Shown here: piece after piece, positions 38,971 through 52,123 of the stretch
Layout of the letters: every line of letters starts with the position of its first letter
How positions within the stretch are numbered: the first letter of the stretch is position 1
Origin: Circinella umbellata
Taxonomy: Eukaryota; Mucoromycota; Mucoromycetes; Mucorales; Lichtheimiaceae
DNA length: 64,000 nt
NCBI GenBank assembly: GCA_025093555.1
Contig: JAIWNF010000016.1
Location: forward strand, 310,001 to 374,000
Direction: 5' to 3'
Notes under the pieces: generated by a model
Told to the model about the DNA's origin: nothing
Seen by the model: the letters and a program-made list of their open reading frames with translations, nothing else
Databases searched by the model: none
Position numbers and translations under genes: made by a program

Positions 38971-39416
38971 AACTTTTAGTAACTCTTATTTCTCTTTCTC
39001 ATCCTCCATTTCATTTTCCTCCCTAACAAACATTATTCTCACGCCCGTTGGTCTTTCACTTTATATTTTCTCTTTTCTAGTTCTTAAAAAATGCAGTATT
39101 ATCCATTCCCTCTTGCTATATCTCTCTGCTTCCTTTCTCCCTTCAGCACTCTTTGTCGTAAATCATTATATTTCTCTTTTGTTTTTTGTCACTTTTTTTT
39201 CGAACATATACACACAAACACAAACACAAACACATTCTCTTTCCTTATTTCTTATATTCCTCTTACTCTTTACTCTTTACAATTTACAGTTTACAGTTTC
39301 TTTCTATATTTCTTTTCTTTCTACGTAATAAAATTAAAATCAAAACCTGTGTGTATAGCGAGCTAATCATTTTGTTTATTTTATTATTGCTATTATTATT
39401 AGTGTATTTAATAATA
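38971..39416. other. Convergent 3' region
   Basis: T/C-rich sequence after the stop codon with short CA-rich and TTTACAGT repeats (about 39211-39235 and 39280-39300). Three overlapping plus-strand open frames here are Phe/Leu/Ser-rich products of the pyrimidine composition and are not supported. It carries the 3' UTRs of two convergent genes. Confidence 0.45.
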
Positions 39417-41224
39417 TTACCAACCACGTACAGGAAACCATACATCTACAACTTGATCGCCACCATCTTCAACAATTAAATAATAGTTATGACATGCAGA
39501 TGTCAAACAACAATGATTGGGTTGGACGCGAATAATGTCACCTACGTGCATATCTGGTGAGCTTGATGCAAGAATACCATGCTCTTGAGACACGGACTGG
39601 AGAACAACCCCAGTTGTTGTTATACCAAATCCACCCTGAGGTGCATTATCTTTGGAAAATGCAAGAGCGCCACCATCAATCAACGTTGTTCCTCGATCAG
39701 GATAACGACTGGCCACACGGCATGCCACCGAAATTGCTATGTCTTTTTCGGTACAAAGACCAGTCGCCATCTGTTGACGATCCAGCAATGAATAAGCACC
39801 GGCGTGCACTTCGGCGATTCCCTCGAGTGCTTTGTTTACACGCTCATTGTCAGTATGATGAACAATAGCTTGTACTGTTGGTGTTGCACCAATAGAAAGA
39901 TAAGGAATATTTATGTTTGCTTCTTTCAGAAAAAAAGCTTGGAATTCCCGGGCACTATTACATTCTGCTTCGAGATAGCTCAAGGCTTCTTGTGGAGATC
40001 GTGCCTTATATGAATGTCCTGCATGTGCATAGAGGCCGTGTAATGTTGCGCAACCATTAGAACTAGTTAGACGCTTTGCCAAAGTAAGAACTGATTCTTT
40101 TTCTGAAGCACTATCCAATGGTACACCTGCACGCCTAATTATGTTTTATATTTATTATTTAATATATATATATAAATTTATATACAGTGTTACTAACTCG
40201 AAAATTATATAGATCTATGATTTTCGCGTGTGAAAAATGCTCTCCAAAAATTTTTATCACCCAAAAATAATAATAATATTTCCCCCTTACCCGTAACCAC
40301 AGTTAATCTTGATAAAAACGCCAATTTTCTTTTGCAAAGGTCTAGTCTTGTGGTAATCTTCAAGAGCCTCTAAAGTTTCGAGCCGATCTGTAAAAAATAC
40401 ATTTTGAATTAGTCACGCACATCAGCTGGAAAATCTTTTTATTTTACGGGAGATAATGTACTATTATCTCTATAGATGGTGTTTTGTATATTTTTATATC
40501 AATAATAAATAGGAGGTTAATAGTGTCGTACCAATGAAGATCTGAAACGCCTGGACTCGTTCAGCTAGTTCGAAGACTTCTGTAAACTTATCAGGTGTAA
40601 TAGGAAATCCTAACAATATCTTTTTTTATCAGATATTAATTGTAAGTGATTAATGCAAGTTATCTTTTTCCCTTTATTTACTCCCCCCTCTGTCTCTCCA
40701 TTACTCCTCACAACACAGACAAAACATCTTGCACAGACAAAAATAAATAAATAATGCATTACCTGCTTGAGTTTTCCATCAGTTACTAATTGACTAGAGA
40801 CCATTAAATGTGCTTCAGCCATGGTTGAGACAACAATAGAATCAGTCTTAGCCTCTTCAAGTTGAATAGCTGCTCCTTCAACAGTCTAGGGTTTAACTTT
40901 ATCAGTCTTCTTCTTTTCCGATTTTTTTTAATCTACATATCTCTCTTAAGTAGCTCTCGGTCTACTTTTTTTTCAGGTACAATAAAAAGCTAGTATTACC
41001 TTATGCGATTTTACATGGACACGAACATTAACATTATATTTTGTCTTGATGTTACCGAGTTTTTCACAGTTACGTTTAACAACTGTACGATCAATAACTA
41101 GAGTAGGAGTACGTAACTCATTTAAGCGTTTTCCAATCAATTCTTGACGTAAATGATCTTGCTGCTTAGCAACTGCTACGTGAAATGGCCAAAGTGGGGA
41201 TGTAGTAGAAATCGTCGTCATCAC
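39417..41224 (-). CDS. D-serine dehydratase (DSD1-like, PLP and zinc enzyme)
   Basis: Five exons (41000-41224, 40763-40885, 40532-40619, 40291-40387, 39417-40134); 1,251 nt, 416 aa. Family members of the alanine-racemase-like fold III convert D-serine to pyruvate and ammonia; D-threonine aldolases share the fold. Signs: LRTPTLVIDRTVVKRNC at the start of the barrel, the PLP-lysine region VRVHVKSHK near residue 75, KKIGVFIKINCGYGRAGVPL, LHGLYAHAGHSY, IPYLSIGATPTVQ, and the C-terminal zinc site PNHCC (about residues 383-387), which is characteristic of eukaryotic DSD. No targeting signal is evident, so a cytosolic location is inferred. It is divergent from valyl-tRNA synthetase with only 202 bases between start codons. 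Confidence 0.92.
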
Positions 41225-41426
41225 TAGCGTCTTTTTCTTTCTAAATAGAGTTTATACTTCGAAGAAGTCAGGTCTCGAAATAGCATCATATCTATATTAT
41301 GCTTTTATATGATTCAAACTCATATTCCCCGCAACAGGAGAAAAATAAAGCAAAAACAGGGACTTTTTCTCAGCGGAAGACCTTTGACAACAAAAGAAAA
41401 GAAAAACACTTTTTTTTTTTCAAAAA
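41225..41426. promoter_or_regulatory. Compact bidirectional promoter, DSD1/ValRS
   Basis: The 202 bases between two divergent start codons must supply both promoters unless transcription starts within neighbouring coding DNA. It ends in a long T run (about 41411-41420) just before the ValRS start. I see no clear TATA box for either side. Confidence 0.5.
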
Positions 41427-44400
41427 ATGTACCTTGCAACGCGAAGGACATTGATCCGATCACCTTTTTCTAATCGACGATTATTAACTTCACTACAACC
41501 AGAGAAACCATTTTTGAATACCTACAATGCAAAAGCTGTTGAAGAGGGTTGGTATGAATATTGGCAACGTGAAGGATTATTCAAGCCCATAGCAACAACG
41601 ACAAGCAACAATGAAAATAATAGTGACAGTAAAAAAAAGCAATTTACAATGATAACACCACCACCCAATGTCACTGGCTCATTACATATTGGACACGCAT
41701 TAACACTTAGTCTTGAAGATGCATTGGCACGTTATCGTCGAATGGCAGGTTATGACGTTCAGTGGATACCTGGTACCGATCACGCTGGTATAGGCACACA
41801 GTCCGTTGTGGAGAAAAAGATTATGCGTGAGCGTCAATTAACGAGGCATGATATGGGACGGACAGAATTTGTAAAGGAGATATGGAAATGGCGTAACAAG
41901 TATGGTGATCATATTCTTAATCAGATGAAAAGAATGGGTGCATCTGTGGACTGGGATAACGAGTTTTTTACTATGGATTCACCACGTTACGAAGCTGTAC
42001 GAAACGCGTTTATTCAACTCTATAAGGATGGACTTATTTACCGTGACACTCGATTAGTGAATTGGTGTTGTGAGCTTGAAACTGTGATATCTGATATCGA
42101 GGTTGGTTTCTTTTTATTGTTGCTGTTGGTTTCTATGAAAGGAATTGCTAAGTTGTCTTTTTTTTTTTCGTTATAGGTTGATTACAAGGAGATCGAGGGA
42201 CGAACATTAGTACCATTGCCAGGTCGGCCACAAGGGTAATAAAATAGCTTTGGATATCAAGAAACTGTGATTGAATAGATAAGAGAATGAGGAAAGAACT
42301 AAAAGATAATAATTCGGTAATTAGGGTTGAGTTTGGTATATTGCACCAGTTTACATATCCAGTGGTAGATCCACAACCAAACGGAGTACAAGGTTTGACG
42401 GTATCCACAACACGTATTGAAACCATGCTTGGTGATTGTGCAGTGGCAATTCACCCTAATGATCCTCGATATAAAGAACTCCATGGAAAATATGTTATTC
42501 ATCCTATTCATAAAAAGAAAATACCGATTATCTGTGATGAGCAGCTTGTAGATATGGAATTTGGTACAGGCGCTGTCAAGGTAAAATGATAAACTTATAC
42601 TGGATCCAACGAGGAGCGAGCAGTGCAGATGAAAACAGAATATTCTGATAGCTTATCTTAATTTCTCCTATTTTGGGGGTTTTCAATTATGATTAGATCA
42701 CTCCTGCTCATGATCCCAATGATTATGCTTGTGCACGACGCCACAACTTACCCATTGTCAGTATTTTTGATAAAATGGGACAACTAAATGAGTCTGGTGG
42801 CGTATCTGAATGGACTGTAGGTTGACTTTCTTCTTTTTGATGTGTTTATATGAACTGATTAAAAATTTGACTGGAAGCATGAATGATTTCCAATTTAGGG
42901 TATAAACCGGTTTGACCTTCGGGATAAAGTTGTGGATAAATTGAAACAATTAGATTGTTATGATGGCAAGGATGAAAATCATTCCATGCGGGTAGCCTTA
43001 TGTTCAAGATCTGGTGATGTAATCGAACCACTTTTACAACCACAATGGTAAAGTCAAAGATAGTACCACGTGAATATACAAAGCGGGACCAAAAAAAAAT
43101 AAGCCAACAAAGAGGTAGTCACTACATGACTAAAGATAATTTGATAATAGGTATGTCCGATGCTCAGATTTAGCTGGAACTGCAAAAGCACAGACTGAAA
43201 ATGGGATGATGAAAATTCATCCAGCTGGCCACGTTCAAGATTGGTATCGATGGTTAGGTCAGTTCAACATGAGTTTTCGGAAAGATGAGAAGGAAAAAAA
43301 GTCTTAATAATATCTAACTTAATTGATTTGTTGCTTCACTTCGTTTATAGACAATATTCAAGATTGGTGTATTTCTCGTCAGCTTTGGTGGGGTCACGAA
43401 ATTCCTGCTTATCAAGTGAAACTTGATAATCTTACTGATAAAGGTTAATATCATAATATATGATTGGTTTATATATATTATTATGACATCTAATATGATT
43501 AGTATATAGAACTTTGGGTTGTTGCTCAAGATGAAGCATCCGCTCACAAAGAAGCAAATGCACTTATTCAAAAGGAAGGACTTCCACAAGATTCCACCTA
43601 TAAGCTAGTCAAAGTAACCACAGGATCATTATTTTGGAGCAATTATATTTCAATTTTTATATTCTGACACTTTGTAACCCTATTTTTAGGATGAAGATGT
43701 ATTAGATACATGGTTTTCGTCAGGATTAACTCCATTATCTGCTTTAGGTTGGACGGGTCCAAACTCAAGTATACCTGTAAGTTAGCTAATACTAAAACTG
43801 TCAGGTTTACCATCGAACTCTAAGTCAATATAATGATATTATAATTTCTAGGCACGATATCCTCTTCAAGTTATGGAAACTGGTTATGATATTCTATTCT
43901 TCTGGGTAGCACGAATGGCCATGTTAGCAAATCATTTTGCCAAAAAGCCTCCTTTCGAAGATATTTTCTTACATGCTATGGTAATGTGATAATATATAAT
44001 TATTTTGATGACAGAATTCCATTTTTTTCTCACTGTTCTTTTTTCTATAACTTCTAGGTTCGAGATGCACAAGGTCGAAAGATGTCCAAATCACTTGGCA
44101 ACGTAATCGATCCACTTCATGTTATTGAAGGTGTTAGTCTCGGAACGATGCAGGAAAATGTTAGAAATAGTAACTTACCACCAAAAGAAATTGAGAAGTA
44201 CGTATTCCATTACTGGATTTTACTTGACAATAAAAATAAACTACATAAATTGATTTGCTTTGGAATAATACATTTATTAGGAGTGTAAAAAACCTGGCTG
44301 TAGAATATCCTTCTGGTATTCCTCCATGTGGTACAGATTCGTTACGATTTGCTCTCATTGCCTATACACAACAGGTAACTATTAAACATGTAAACAAAAA

Positions 44401-46007
44401 TGCAAAAATAGAGCCTGAAACAAGATAATTAAATATTAACAACGTTTCGCAATAATAATAATAATAATAGAGCCGACAAATTAATCTGGACATGTCCAAC
44501 GTTATACAGACTTCACATTTCTGTAATAAACTGTGGAATTTGTTTAAATTTGGTTTTGGTCGTTTTGACAAAGATGGCTCCCCAAATAATCGAAGCACTG
44601 AGGTGCTACAAGATCTCGCAAACAATACTAAATTATCACTTGTAAATCGGTTCATCCTATCCCGAATGGCAGATACTGTGGCAAAATGCATTGATGGGTT
44701 TGAAAATTATCGATTACATGAAGCAGCTGATGCTGTACGACGTTTTATTGTTGAAGATGTGTGTGATGTTTATGTTGAATTTTCAAAAGCTACACTCAAC
44801 AAACAAGGTTTGGAGTCGACTGAAAAGGTATATATTTTTCTCTTCTAATATAATTATTATATGACGAAATAAATGGGAAACCCACACGTTCATTCTGTTT
44901 ATTATTAGGAAGCAACATTGGATATATTATATGCATGTATGGACACATCTTTACGGCTTGCACATCCTTTTATGCCATTTATCACCGAAGTAATAATACA
45001 AAAAAACTCGATATATCAATATAATAAGTTTCATATATAGATGCTAATTTTTACTTTTTCTGAAACTGTTTGTTGTTGTTTTTAGGAATTGTGGCACCAT
45101 TTAAAACAAAAGACACCATCAACAAATAATGCCAAGGCACTCATGGTAGAATCATATCCTATTCGTGAACAATTGTTACCGCTACACAATCAACAAGTTG
45201 AAGACCATTTTAGGGTATATACAAAAAAAAAAAAACAGGACAAATGAGTGGCACGCTATGGGTAAAATAAGTAACTAAAAACACTATTTATATAGGTCGT
45301 CTTGTCGATTATTCATGCATCAAGATCTCTCCGTCAAGGACATCAAATCAGTATTGGCAAAGAACTTCCATTTACAATCTATTGCGGTGATAGCGCGCTA
45401 ATCGAACCACTTCGCTTATATATGAATGAAATAAAGTCATTTGTGAAAGGATCAGAATTATCGATTGTTGAAGAGAATGTTAGTATGCTATTGAAATATG
45501 CACATGGAAAGAAAGAAGTTGGCTGTAATATTGAACATATTTGTATCTTTTTTTTTCATAGGCTACTGGTGATTGGACTGTGCGCGCTGTTCATGATAAA
45601 CTAAAAATCCTCGTCCCTACTAACCACGTAATCCGTGCTCAATTAGAACGCGGTGGTGATATTGTCAAAAGTATTGAAGAAAAGCGAGTCAAACTTGATA
45701 AGAAGTTAGAAAAATTTCAAAAGGATGCCGATAAATTAGCTGAAAGAATGAATAAAGATGGTTATATGGATGCCGTACCAGAGAAAGTTAAGGAGAAAAA
45801 TAGGTATGAAAAATACAACGATTATATTGTGTTTGTGAAAATAGATAACCCAAGTTAGACATATATACTGATATAGTCATATTGCTCTTTTTTCATTGTT
45901 TTGTTAGACAACGAGCAAGAGGGTTACAATTAGAAATAGAAACATGTGAAAATGATTTACGTCTGCTCAACAATCTGTATAAAGAAGTAACAATGTATTC
46001 ACGGTAA
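41427..46007 (+). CDS. Valyl-tRNA synthetase, probably mitochondrial or dual-targeted
   Basis: Eighteen exons from 41427-42101 to 45908-46007 (others include 42325-42580, 43858-area exon 43852-43980, 44471-44827, 45562-45803); 3,105 nt, 1,034 aa. The enzyme charges tRNA-Val. Signs: [15 protein letters not shown] (HIGH at 87-90), [14 protein letters not shown], a CP1 editing region ([38 protein letters not shown]), [24 protein letters not shown], and [14 protein letters not shown] (KMSKS at 601-605). The C-terminal arm [20 protein letters not shown] helix completes a typical ValRS. The first 25 residues (Arg/Ser/Thr-rich, no acids) look like a mitochondrial presequence. There is no cytosolic-type N-terminal extension, so a second cytosolic gene or alternative start may exist. 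Confidence 0.95.
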
Positions 46008-46227
46008 TATGAAAACAATAAAATAAGAAATGAAACAAAAAAATGTGTACAAAAGAATAAACTAAAATTAAGTAAAAAACTATTTAAGCGATGAGAAAAG
46101 AATGTGGAATATAAAGAAGAGTTGGAAAATATAGAATGGTATATACGAGAAGATGAGGGAGAAATGGTAGGGGTCATGGTATAATATTATGTAAAAAATG
46201 TATATGATGATAATAGTTATGTATAAT
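46008..46227. other. Convergent 3' spacer
   Basis: This short spacer between the ValRS stop and the stop of the minus-strand FYVE-like gene contains no coding signal. Confidence 0.5.
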
Positions 46228-49200
46228 TCATCGATCATCAGATGGATGAAATAATGATGAACCGGCCAAGTCGTAAAAACATGTATCACAAACTCGAGAC
46301 CATTCTGCTTTTGTATTTTGTGCATCGAACAATGGCAAACGATTACTGCTGTGTGTATTGCAGAAAATGTGACCACACCTATATTTAACAAAACAAACAA
46401 CAAAACCAACAACATAAAATCATTAGTATGTATGACTTCAACAATGAAAGGACAGATGATCTCAAATGTATCTATTTATATACCTTCGACAATGGTGCCG
46501 ACGAGCAAGCCAATCGAACTCTGATTCACATTGTATAGTATGTGATGATTCATCAGCATAGGAAAATTGACATTGTTTCACTTGATCATCTTTAATCCAT
46601 CGGGTACTTGGCATTAGGGTAAAGCGTTGCTTCCGATCCTCTCGTTCAATATAAAGGATATATCGATGGTAATACACAGATTTATCCGTGTGCTGCATAA
46701 GATGCTGTAAAAAGAAAGTGAAGCACAAAAAAGAGTTAGCAATCTAAAAAAAAAAAAAAAAAGAAAATCGTTCGTTTTTTACTGGATGATATATTTTATT
46801 TACCTTAGGAAGGAGTTGTGGCTCGGTTGTAACACCAGTACCAGCTACAATTATGGTACTCATTAATCCATCTGCACCTATTTCACATTTGACAATTTGA
46901 CCTGTGCCAACACCACCACCAACCCATTGACCGACATTCCAACGAATTTGAGACACAGTTTCTTCAACGATTTCACTCCAAGGCTTATCTTGTTCATTAT
47001 CGTCACTTTGTGGTTGTATCAGTTCCTGGCACGTCTCAGGGGAGTCTTGAATCACCTGCTCTTCTTCTTCTTCGTTAGGTTCTTCTTGTTCTTCGGATTG
47101 TTCGGCTTGCTCTTTTTGATCTTGATCGGATCTCTCGGCATCTTGTTCCTGGTTCAAAACAGATGAAAAATTTTGGCTTCCCTTCTTCTCCGAAGAAGAA
47201 TCTTGATCTACTTGATCTTCATTTTGCCCTTGTTGCTCTTCCTGTTGTTGGTCGTCAGACATTGAAGATGCCGATGATGCCGAAGATGCCGAAGGAGAGG
47301 ATGGAGGTGGTGTGGTCAATTCATGTTGATGCTGTTGTTGTTTTGGATTGATTTCTCTTTTTAAACCTTGTTCGCTCAAAAGATTTTCTATTTCAATCAG
47401 CATTTCACGTTGTACTCTCACGAGAGCTTCACACTCTTTGACCCGAATCTGATATTCTTGGTCCCGAGACTTTTGGCTTTCTTCTATGGACTCGTGCACC
47501 TCCAGCATATCAGTGGCATTCTGTTCAGATGTAATCAAGTCGTGTGCGAGGCGTTCAAGTTTACTTGAATGATTGATACAATTTCCAATTAGTCGCATCC
47601 ATTTTTCATTTGCTGGATCAGGATTGGTGGTGGCGGCGCTTGCAGCTACCGCACTGACCACTGCAGCAGCGGCAGCCATAGCAGCAGCGGCAGTCGCGGC
47701 GGCTGTTGTTGTTGGTGTAGCAGTTGATCGATTATTACCAAAAAGCTGTTGATGCTGTCTGATGAAAGCGGCGGTAGAGTTTGGAATAGGTGTTAATGGT
47801 TGATCAATTACTCCATCTGCTGATGCAATGCGACGATTATAGTTTGGTTTCACATTTACACTTTCATCGGTAAGAGATGTACGACTAAATCTTCGTAGTG
47901 TACTGTGTGACGATTGTTGATGTTGGGCTGCTACTGCAGCGGCGGCGACATCATACATAGAGCTAGATCTTGACAATGACCGACGATGTTCGGAACTACT
48001 CGTCGGATTACACGCAGTGCACTTTGTTCGTCTCATAAATCCAGCGGAAGCCAGCCACGCAGGATGCTGAGTCACATTATTATATTGAGTAGTGGTAGTA
48101 GCTGTTACAGTATTATTATTATTATTGTTAGAAACAGAATGGCGACATGCAGATTGAACTGTACGTAAACTAGATATACTACTACGTCGTGATTCGAGGC
48201 TACTGATTGAAATGTCACTATCAAGCATGCGGGAGCTCAATCTCGAACAATTTTCATTTGATGTTTTAGTTGTTGAGCGTTGATGATTTGGATGTTGATA
48301 ATAATGAGGAGGAGAACCTGAAGCCGTTTCAGTTGGATGTTGGTGCTGTTCAAAATAGGAGTCTTGTGGTGCTGCAGAATGCTCTGGTGCTGCTGGCGCC
48401 GTCGCAGCTGCACATGCTACAACAGAGGGGACTCCGACAGTTGTGGATGTAGTTTTGTCAGCTGGTGCTGCTGATGTTTTTGTTGTGGTTGTAGTTGCAT
48501 CCACATGGCGTGCGGAAAGATTGTTTCTTGGCTTGAGCGTCGGTGAATTGGAAATAGATCTATTTGGTTTTTCAGTCTCCTGATGTACAGTGTTTGTGCG
48601 TTGTTGTTGTTTAGCTAATGTAGCAAGCTTTGAGTCGTGCTTATTATTATGCTTTCCCATGTGATGATTGCTAATGCTTGGTTTTTCCTGATGATTGATG
48701 GTTGTTAGTGGTGTTGTTTTTGCTGTTGCTGTGGGAATCATGGAGTATCTACGTGGATGTGGTGACGGTTGGATAGAAGATGTTGATGGGCTGGGGATGG
48801 CTGGGGAAGAAGGTCGTCGTAAACCAAACCATTTGGAAGAACTAGCACTATTACCACCATGTTTAGCTCCTGATTGAAACAAAATATATAAATTCTCATG
48901 AGTAAGCCACTTCAGAAATTATTAAGGAGCAAAAATAAAAATAAAAAAGCGAACAAGCATGACAAATATGTGTATATGAGCATATGCATGTACTGTATTT
49001 TTTTTTCATTATACTTTTTGCAAAGTATATATTACCTGGCTTTGATGATGAAGTTGATTTTACTGCTGTTGATCCAGATGGCTCCGGTGTTGATGGTTGC
49101 TGTTGTTGCTGAGCCTTATCACCACCATTCGATATTACCATCTTACTATTACGGCGACGCGACAATAAACTGATACTGTTGCTTTGGGAAGGTTTTGGTG

Positions 49201-49633
49201 ATTCCGTGTCTGTGATTTTATTGTGAAAAGATGGTACCACCTTGGCTAAACTTGATGCAGTTGCTCTGGTCAACGATTGCCGCCTAGATAACCCACTACT
49301 AGTCGAATTTTTGCCACTAGAGCTACCACTGCCACTGCTGCTCGCACTAGTTGACTGAGAAGGTCGACGAAGCATCATATTCGAAAAACGTCTTTTGACG
49401 CTACTCTCGGTTGCTGTACTGTTACGACGGCTACGACTATTCATACCAGGATTGTCACCATTAAAGCCTAGTGCCGCAGAAAGTTTGCTTTGATGAGAAG
49501 CTGCAGATGCTGTTGACATAGTAGTACTACGTTTTCGGTGAGGTGATGATAATGATGAAGATGATGGCCGGCGTTGTGCAGGATGAAGAAAAACACTGTT
49601 ACTATGAGACAGAACGTCCGCCGGTGGGGGCAT
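46228..49633 (-). CDS. Large Ser-rich protein with C-terminal FYVE-like zinc finger
   Basis: Four exons (49036-49633, 46804-48869, 46484-46704, 46228-46378); 3,036 nt, 1,011 aa. Residues 1-600 are disordered (Ser/Thr/Gln/Ala-rich). Residues about 610-690 are helical (KLERLAHDLITSEQNA, CEALVRVQREMLIEIENLL), followed by an acidic Gln/Glu-rich stretch and a compact C-terminal region. The last 100 residues carry SVYYHRYILYIEREDRKQRF and the FYVE core FDWLARRHHCRRCGHIFC, then RVCDTCF. FYVE fingers bind phosphatidylinositol 3-phosphate on endosomes. The RRHHCRRCG basic motif is intact. The usual first CxxC pair upstream appears as HTIQC, so one cysteine ligand is missing or replaced. Lipid binding is therefore likely but unproven. 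Exact cellular role is unknown. Confidence 0.85.
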
Positions 49634-52086
49634 TGTGTTGTTATTAAATAATTGGGATTTGGAAAAAAAAGTTTAAGAAAAGAAAAATTAAGGAAAGGAA
49701 CAAAAGAAAAAAAAGAGAAACCGAAAAGAGAAGGGTATTATGAAGTGGGACTATAGTTTTTTTTTTATATAAGGTGTTGTTATTTGCCCTTTGAAGCATC
49801 CATTTCTGCAGTCGAATACACAAAAAAGGTTCCGTAGCTCATGCCTAAAAAAGCGAGTTTGCGTCTAATCTTGGCTTTAATTTCAATGCAACAACAATTT
49901 TATGATACTATCAATAGGTTAATTACTGATTCTCTTTCCCTTTTTCCATTATCAATACTTAATCTTAAAATATATATTTATTTATTTTTACTTAATTGTT
50001 GGCCTAATTTGTTATTCCATTTCTCTGTTCTATTGAATTAACTAAAAGATTATTATCAATGAACTGGAATAAAAACTCCCCCCCAAAGCAAGTAAAGAGG
50101 AAAAAAAAAGTATAAAAAGTAGTTCTCCTTGAAACTGCGTGGGCTGACTTGTCTAAAAATGGCAAGTGTCTACTGCTTTGGGTAAGAGAATGAATGATTG
50201 TTCGTTTAATCAAGTAATTGGTTGCATCATGAGCTCTAGTAGATTCTTCCATCCAATTATATTATATATATATATATATTAAAAGAAGAAGAAAAATTTT
50301 GTCTTCTTTTCTTCCTAAAAAAAACATCGCCTGAATGTTTGAGGAGTTGTAGTATTTTTTTTTTTTTTTTCGAATTTGAGTTTAAATGCCTCCTTCCACA
50401 TTTGTTATCCCTGACAATCCCAAAACCTCCTGAAAAAAAATCCTTATTCTTTTTACCTACAATTTCTCCACCAAACCCCCTTTTTTTCCTCCGCAAATTT
50501 TTGAGCGTCCCCCAAATAAAAGAAAAGAAGGAGCTTACCTACCCCACTTTTTGCACAAAGCTGTTAAAGCCAGTCTCATCAGGGTCCAGTCAAAAAAATC
50601 AGGTGTGATGGTGATGATGGGTGATGGTGGCAAGCCCAGTTAAATTGCATGGGTGGCAAAAATTCACCCACATCGAAATTCATCATCACTTCAACTTTTT
50701 GAAATTAGGGGAAGCTGTATTCTTAAATAATAGATGAATCATTTTTTCCTTCAACACCCCCCCCCCAAAAAAATCAACACTTAATTCCATTTCGAAAATA
50801 TAATGTAACAACAGACTCCCGTAGTAACACAATATAAACAATGAAGAGTTTTTTTGTTTCCCATAATGTAACAAAAAAAAATTTTCAGGCGTATCACGAT
50901 CACTACTCCCGAGCTTCATCATCAGTATCACAAATCGGGATGAGGATGGGTTATGTCCCGATCCACTTGTCCAGGCGTCAAACACTAAAGATATATGTGT
51001 AAGTGTTCTTTTTACACCAAACTGTTGAATTTGTTGGGGATGGTGATTAAATAAATGACGTTACTGTTATGATTAGAAGAATCATCCAACTATGCGGTAA
51101 TCAAAATAAAGAAGGAGCTACCGTTTTTTTGCTTCTATCCCGAATTTTTTTTTTGTTAATAATAACAACGCCTAAATCAGAACCAAGTGGCGAAAGAAAT
51201 AAAACATCCATATACTTGAGGGACTCAATGAACATTTCTTGACGAAAGAACGTGATAACAGCTCCTATTAACAAGAAAATATTATACTAAAGTGCTGACA
51301 AGCGCGTCTTTTTTGTAACTTAAATTCTTAAGCCCAACTACATCCCCCAGATGCAACATGTATCTTTGCCTCCTTTCTTATAAACCTCATGCACACCGGT
51401 ACATCATGCAGACTTGAGATCTAAAAGAATATCAATAAGATAATTGTTAAAAATTACGTAGGAATGGGAACAATCAGTTTTTCTCAAACAAAACGATATA
51501 ATAAAAAAAAAGCTATCGTCTTATCTTATAAAACTGTGTCACAGATAAAGAACCATCTTCTAAGTCTGTTCTTCAGTAGCACACGATGATGATACCTTTT
51601 ACCTTATAAAATCTAATGTAACAGTTGTTGTTTTTTCTTGTGACATTGTCAAAATTGTCGTCTAAAAATAGTAAAGCCGATGATGATAATAAATAAACAT
51701 TTAGGTTTGACTGTTACAGTGAACGAGGATATAACGAAAGATCTGACGCATGTAAAATAAGAAATAGAATAATTGTTATTCCATATCTTCCAACAAGAGG
51801 ATAAGTTTTTTTGTTGTTTTGCTTCAGAACGTTCGAGTTCTACGTACTTAAATGTTTCTCATTCTTTCTATCTGCTGCTTTAAAATAAAACAACATTGCG
51901 TAACAATTTTTTTTTGTGGAGATAGTAGTAATAATAGTAGTAGCAATTAAGAATAATTTTGAATTTGACGTGATCAGCATATGAAAAATAAAATAAAAAA
52001 AAAGCTATATGCATTTTGGATGATTTCGTGAAAACGTGGAGAAAGGAAAAGGGGAAGGAAAATCAAAATCTATCTTCATTATCTCT

Positions 52087-52123
<37 letters not shown>

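Noticed and set aside
38933..39479. Overlapping plus-strand frames of 90-131 codons
   Set aside because: They are Phe/Ser/Leu-rich translations of a pyrimidine-rich 3' UTR, overlap each other and have no motif.
47163..48877. Plus-strand frames opposite the FYVE-like gene
   Set aside because: Shadows of the long low-complexity exon on the minus strand.
50257..50608. Opposed frames on both strands
   Set aside because: They arise from homopolymer A/T/C runs and show no protein-like composition or splice context.
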